Below are positions 38,383 through 42,995 of a stretch of DNA of 42,995 nt, piece by piece (position 1 is the stretch's first letter; the number at the start of each line of letters is the position of its first letter). This stretch comes from Pseudomonadota bacterium (GTDB lineage: Bacteria; Pseudomonadota; Gammaproteobacteria; Xanthomonadales; Rhodanobacteraceae). Under the pieces are notes generated by a model. The model worked only from the letters and a program-made list of their open reading frames with translations, was not told the origin of the DNA and ran no database searches. The position numbers were made by a program, and so were the translations under genes. The DNA is taken from the NCBI GenBank assembly GCA_021793575.1, contig JAJYSM010000025.1:1-42995 (forward strand), read 5' to 3'.

Positions 38383-39179
38383 TCAGTGTGCATCCAGCGC
38401 CACGCGGATCGGTGTGAGGAAAGCCTGCACCCGAGCGGCGATCTCGTCCGCCTGCCCGGCCCCCTCCAACCGCTCCACCAGCGCACTGCCGATCACCACC
38501 GCATCGGCAAACGCGGCAATCGCCTTCGCGCTCTGCGCATCGCGTACCCCGAAGCCGACTGCCACCGGCGCCCTCGCCCGCGCCCGGATGTCCGCTACGC
38601 GGGCAGCGATATCGGTGGTGCTCAGATGCGCCGCGCCGGTGATGCCGGCGAACGACACATAGTACAGGAAGCCCTCGGCCGACTCGCACAGCTGGGCCAT
38701 ACGCGCCGGTGCGGTGGTGGGTGCGGCGAGGCGGATCAGCTGCAGTCCGGCCGCACGCAAGGGCGCCAGCACGGACGATTCCTCCAGCGGGCAATCCACC
38801 AGCAGCACGCCGTCGACACCGGCCGCCACCGCCTCGTTGGCGAAGCGCGCGTAGCCGTGGATCTCGACCGGATTGAGGTAACCCATCAGCACCACCGGCG
38901 TGTCGACGTCGCGTTTGCGGAACTCGGCCACCCAGCCCAGCACATCGGCCAGCCCGACGCCGCGGGCGATCGCCCGCTCGCTGGCGTGCTGGATCACCGG
39001 GCCATCGGCCATTGGGTCGGAAAACGGCACGCCCAGTTCGATCAGGTCGGCACCGGCCGCGACCAGCGCATGCATCAGCGCCACCGTGTGCTGCGGCGCC
39101 GGATCACCCGCGGTGACGAACGGAATCAGGCCGGCGCGCCCGGCCGCCTTGAGCGCGGCGAAGCGCGCGTCGATGCGGC

Positions 39180-39183
<4 letters not shown>
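38383..39183 (-). CDS. trpA: Tryptophan synthase alpha subunit
   Basis: TrpA cleaves indole-3-glycerol phosphate to indole, which is channelled to TrpB. The 266-residue TIM barrel has catalytic E49 ([11 protein letters not shown]) and D60 (MADGP), and the phosphate site [31 protein letters not shown] 39183 overlaps the trpB stop by 4 bp. Length and motifs are normal. Confidence 0.97.
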
Positions 39184-40421
<1,238 letters not shown>

Positions 40422-40483
40422 GGGATGGTGTCCTGTGCGAAAAACTGTTGCGGCACGCGCGGGCACGCCGGCCAGAGGCCATG

Positions 40484-40494
40484 ATAAGGCTTAT
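40484..40494. promoter_or_regulatory. Short inverted repeat between trpB and the LysR gene
   Basis: ATAAG-G-CTTAT lies in the 127-bp divergent region, within an AT-richer patch that probably carries both promoters. LysR-type sites are usually T-N11-A dyads, so this is a candidate only. Confidence 0.35.
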
Positions 40495-40548
40495 TTCATG
40501 TGCTTCAAAAACGATAAGATCGCAGCCATACGTCAGGAAAACGCAAAC

Positions 40549-41469
40549 ATGACCGAGCGCGAACTGCCGCCGCTGAACGCCCTGCGCGCCTTCGAGGCGG
40601 TGGCCCGCCGCCAGAGCGTGAGCGCTGCGGCCGCCGAGCTGCACGTCACCCACGGCGCGATCAGCCGGCAGCTGCGGCTGCTGGAAGAAGCGTTAGGCCG
40701 CCCGCTGTTCACGCGCCAGGGCCGCGGGCTGCAGCTCAGCGCCGCCGGCACGCAGCTGCACGAGGGCACCAGCGCGGCGTTCGGGCAGCTGCGCGACAGC
40801 TGGGCCGGGCTGCGCCGCGGCAGCAGCGCGCCGTTCGTGCTCGGCTGCTCCGGCAGTCTGCTCGCGCGCTGGGTGATCCCGCGGCTGGACCGCCTCGCCC
40901 GCGACCTGCCCGAGCTGCAACTGCACCTGTCGGCCCAGGAAGATCCGCTGACGCCCGCGCTGGGCGAACTCGACGGTGCGCTGCTGCTGGCCGCACCGCC
41001 GTGGCCGGCGAACTGGCAGGTGACGGAGCTGGCGCCGGAGCGGATCGGCCCGGTGCTCAGTCCACGCTATGCGGGCTGGGCGAGACTGGCAGGCCAGCCG
41101 GCGCGCGCGCTGCTTGACGAGGCCGTGCTGCATACCGCCTCGCGGCCGCAGGCGTGGCGTGACTGGGCCAGCGCCGCCGGGTTGCCGGGCCCGCCCGCTG
41201 CCAGCGGCCAGGGCTTTCCGCATCTGTACTACTTGCTGGAGGCTGCGCTGGCCGGGCTCGGCGTCGCCATCGCCCCCGCGCCGCTGGTGGCCGACGACCT
41301 TGCCGCCGGGCGCCTGCTGGCACCGTGGGGTTTTCAGCCCACCCCGGCGCGCTGGATTCTGGCCACGCCGCAGCGCGGCCGCGACCCGCGAGCCTCGGCA
41401 CTCGCCGCATGGCTGCAGCGCGAGCTGGCGGCGGATGAGAAATCAGCGCCGCTCACAGATAGCGCCTGA
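40549..41469 (+). CDS. LysR-type regulator, probable TrpI-like activator of trpBA
   Basis: This 306-residue regulator has a LysR helix-turn-helix at about 5-65 ([49 protein letters not shown]) and an effector domain. It is divergent from trpB with 127 bp between starts. In pseudomonads TrpI holds the same place and activates trpBA with indoleglycerol phosphate, so that role is plausible here; it is inferred from context. The gene separates trpF from trpB, which are often closer in relatives. Start ATG 40549 follows AGGAAAAC. Confidence 0.82.
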   Translation: MTERELPPLNALRAFEAVARRQSVSAAAAELHVTHGAISRQLRLLEEALGRPLFTRQGRGLQLSAAGTQLHEGTSAAFGQLRDSWAGLRRGSSAPFVLGCSGSLLARWVIPRLDRLARDLPELQLHLSAQEDPLTPALGELDGALLLAAPPWPANWQVTELAPERIGPVLSPRYAGWARLAGQPARALLDEAVLHTASRPQAWRDWASAAGLPGPPAASGQGFPHLYYLLEAALAGLGVAIAPAPLVADDLAAGRLLAPWGFQPTPARWILATPQRGRDPRASALAAWLQRELAADEKSAPLTDSA

Positions 41470-41557
41470 CCTTCTCGCCCAGCCTCGCGGCCTGCTCCGG
41501 CGTCAGCGCGGCAAAGGGAGATGCTGCATGCTATCGCGGCGCTCGCGGGCCGTCGCG

Positions 41558-42184
41558 CTATCCGGCGGCGTCGGCCGCGCGCACGGCACGGATGAATGCC
41601 GCCAGCTTCGCCGGATCCTTGATCCCGGGCGCCGACTCGATACCGCTGGCCACGTCCACCGCCCACGGCCGAGCGGTGCGGATCGCCGTGCCGACGTTGC
41701 CGGCATGCAGACCGCCGGCGAGAATCAGCGGCTGGTCCAGCGTCGCGGGCATCAGCGACCAGGCGAACGCCTGGCCGCTGCCGCCGGGCTCGCCCAGGCC
41801 GTGGCCGTCCAGCAGCAGCCCCGCAGCCTGTGGATACTGCTGCAGCCGCGGCAGCGCGACAGCGCCCTCGCCCATCGCGATCGCTTTCAGATACGGCCGC
41901 TCGAACTGCGCGCACCAGTCATCGGTCTCGATACCGTGGAACTGCAGCAGCGACGGCTGCACGCGCTCGATCACCTCGCGCACGAACGCCGCCTCGTCAT
42001 CCATCAGCAGCGCCACCGTGCCGACGAACGGCGGCAACGCGCGCACGATGCTGCGCGCCTGCTCCAGCGACACGCGGCGGCGGCTGCGCGCGGTAAGCAC
42101 CACGCCGATCGCGTCGGCGCCCAGGCGCGCGGCCAGCAGTGCATCCTCGGCGCGGGTCATGCCGCAGCACTTGATGCGCGTCAC
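41558..42184 (-). CDS. trpF: Phosphoribosylanthranilate isomerase
   Basis: TrpF isomerises phosphoribosylanthranilate to CdRP, the third step from anthranilate. The 208-residue TIM barrel has C7 ([12 protein letters not shown]) and D126 (LLLDGHG) as acid-base residues and the phosphate site [10 protein letters not shown]. Translation starts at GTG 42184, overlapping the truA stop by 4 bp, so they are coupled. The ending is 89 bp from the LysR stop, tail to tail, with no terminator seen. Confidence 0.95.
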   Translation of the reverse strand: MTRIKCCGMTRAEDALLAARLGADAIGVVLTARSRRRVSLEQARSIVRALPPFVGTVALLMDDEAAFVREVIERVQPSLLQFHGIETDDWCAQFERPYLKAIAMGEGAVALPRLQQYPQAAGLLLDGHGLGEPGGSGQAFAWSLMPATLDQPLILAGGLHAGNVGTAIRTARPWAVDVASGIESAPGIKDPAKLAAFIRAVRAADAAG

Positions 42185-42963
42185 GGAGCCGTCTCCCGCT
42201 GGCATACCTCGGTCGGCAAGCCCCAGTGTGCCGGGTAACGCGGCCCCACGAAGGTCAGCCCACTGGCTGGCGCGGTCGGCCCGGCGAGCTGGCGGTCGCG
42301 ACCGGCCAGCAGCTCGGCCAGCCACGCCACCGGCTGCTCGCCGCGACCGATCGGCAGCAGCGAGCCCACGATATTGCGCACCATGTGATGCAGAAACGCG
42401 TTCGCCTCGATGTCGATCAGCACCTGCGCGCCTTCGCGCCGCACGCTGACCGCCAGCACCGAGCGGCGCGGATGCGCCGCCTGGCAGGACAGCGCGCGGA
42501 AGGCGCTGAAATCGTGTTCGCCCAGCAGCGCCTGCGCCGCCGCGTGCATGCGCCCAGCATCCAGCGGCAGCCGCTCCCACGTGACGTAACGGGCGTCCAG
42601 CGCCGCGCGCACCGGCCGGTTGAGCAGGTGATAGCGGTAGCGCCGGCTGCGCGCCGCATAGCGCGCGTGGAACTCCGCCGCCACCGGCTGCGCCCACAGC
42701 ACCGCCACGCTGGGCGGCAGGTTGGCGCAGCTGCCCAGCACCCAGCCGCGCATGTCGCGCTGCGCCCCGGTGTCGAAATGCGCCACCTGACAGCGACCAT
42801 GCACGCCGGCATCGGTGCGGCCGGCGCAGCTGATCTCGACCGGATGCGCGGCCACCTGCGTCAGCGCGCGCTCCACTGCGGCCTGCACGCTGGCGGCGGA
42901 TGTCAGCCGCTGCCAGCCGGAAAAATCGGTGCCGTCGTATTCGATGCCGAGCGCGATACGCAT
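42181..42963 (-). CDS. truA: tRNA pseudouridine(38-40) synthase
   Basis: TruA converts uridines 38-40 of the tRNA anticodon arm to pseudouridine. The 260-residue protein has the catalytic Asp D51 in [11 protein letters not shown], the N-terminal [13 protein letters not shown], and the C-terminal [22 protein letters not shown] 42963 matches the usual start. The upstream neighbour lies outside the window. It forms a truA-trpF unit as in related genomes. Confidence 0.96.
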   Translation of the reverse strand: MRIALGIEYDGTDFSGWQRLTSAASVQAAVERALTQVAAHPVEISCAGRTDAGVHGRCQVAHFDTGAQRDMRGWVLGSCANLPPSVAVLWAQPVAAEFHARYAARSRRYRYHLLNRPVRAALDARYVTWERLPLDAGRMHAAAQALLGEHDFSAFRALSCQAAHPRRSVLAVSVRREGAQVLIDIEANAFLHHMVRNIVGSLLPIGRGEQPVAWLAELLAGRDRQLAGPTAPASGLTFVGPRYPAHWGLPTEVCQRETAP

Positions 42964-42995
42964 GAGTGAGTGCTGCAGCCCGCAAAGAGACGCTG

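Overview
The window is chromosomal DNA of a GC-rich gammaproteobacterium. The gene set and order suggest the Lysobacterales (Xanthomonadales), most likely a Rhodanobacteraceae member such as Rhodanobacter, Dyella or Frateuria. The main pointers are a his operon led by a TrpR-family regulator, the set truA-trpF / trpB-trpA-accD, a HiPIP, nbaC and a GTAGGAGCGCACC-type REP. The genus is an inference from family knowledge; no search was possible.

Layout. (1) 1-2 kb is an accessory patch. It holds the right end of an IS66-type element that has cut a CPBP protease gene (which also carries an amber codon), then a RelE/YefM-type and a TumE/TumA-type toxin-antitoxin pair. (2) 2-8.4 kb carries histidine-related genes: hutU, a long HutH-like lyase with a DUF6165 gene, and hisS, plus one secreted protein. 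(3) 8.5-9.4 kb holds tRNA-Pro(CGG) with its promoter and terminator, then vapBC. (4) 9.8-16.4 kb holds periplasmic msrA, an ABC exporter, parE, a fasciclin protein, nbaC, a REP and a Nudix hydrolase. (5) 16.5-19.6 kb holds two tandem APC amino-acid permeases, followed by an AT-rich stretch and a possible unannotated small RNA that ends at a strong bidirectional terminator.

(6) 20-23.6 kb holds a Tat-exported HiPIP, then the methionine-salvage genes mtnB-mtnD-mtnC and a legumain-like C13 peptidase, with a perfect palindrome just upstream of mtnB. (7) 31.0-23.6 kb, minus strand, is a complete histidine operon, hisR-G-D-C-B-H-A-F-IE, with most genes overlapping by 1-7 nt. It has a clear sigma70-type promoter and a perfect 18-bp palindrome between promoter and first codon, which points to repression by the TrpR-like first gene rather than attenuation. 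(8) 31.1-34.4 kb holds a small ribosomal protein bTHX gene, a MerC-domain gene with a Zur-like box, zur, a small membrane protein and gltX. (9) 34.4-37.2 kb holds a predicted outer-membrane protein, a GT4 glycosyltransferase and a PAP2 phosphatase whose 5' end is interrupted by a 179-bp MITE-like element. (10) 37.2-43 kb holds a tandemly duplicated spacer with three DnaA-box-like 13-mers, then accD, trpA, trpB, a divergent LysR gene, trpF and truA.

Most of the window is housekeeping biosynthesis. The items most worth a second look are the his operator, the possible sRNA at 19.76-20.01 kb, the MITE inside the PAP2 gene, the palindrome at mtnB, the DnaA-box duplication before accD, and the long HutH variant.
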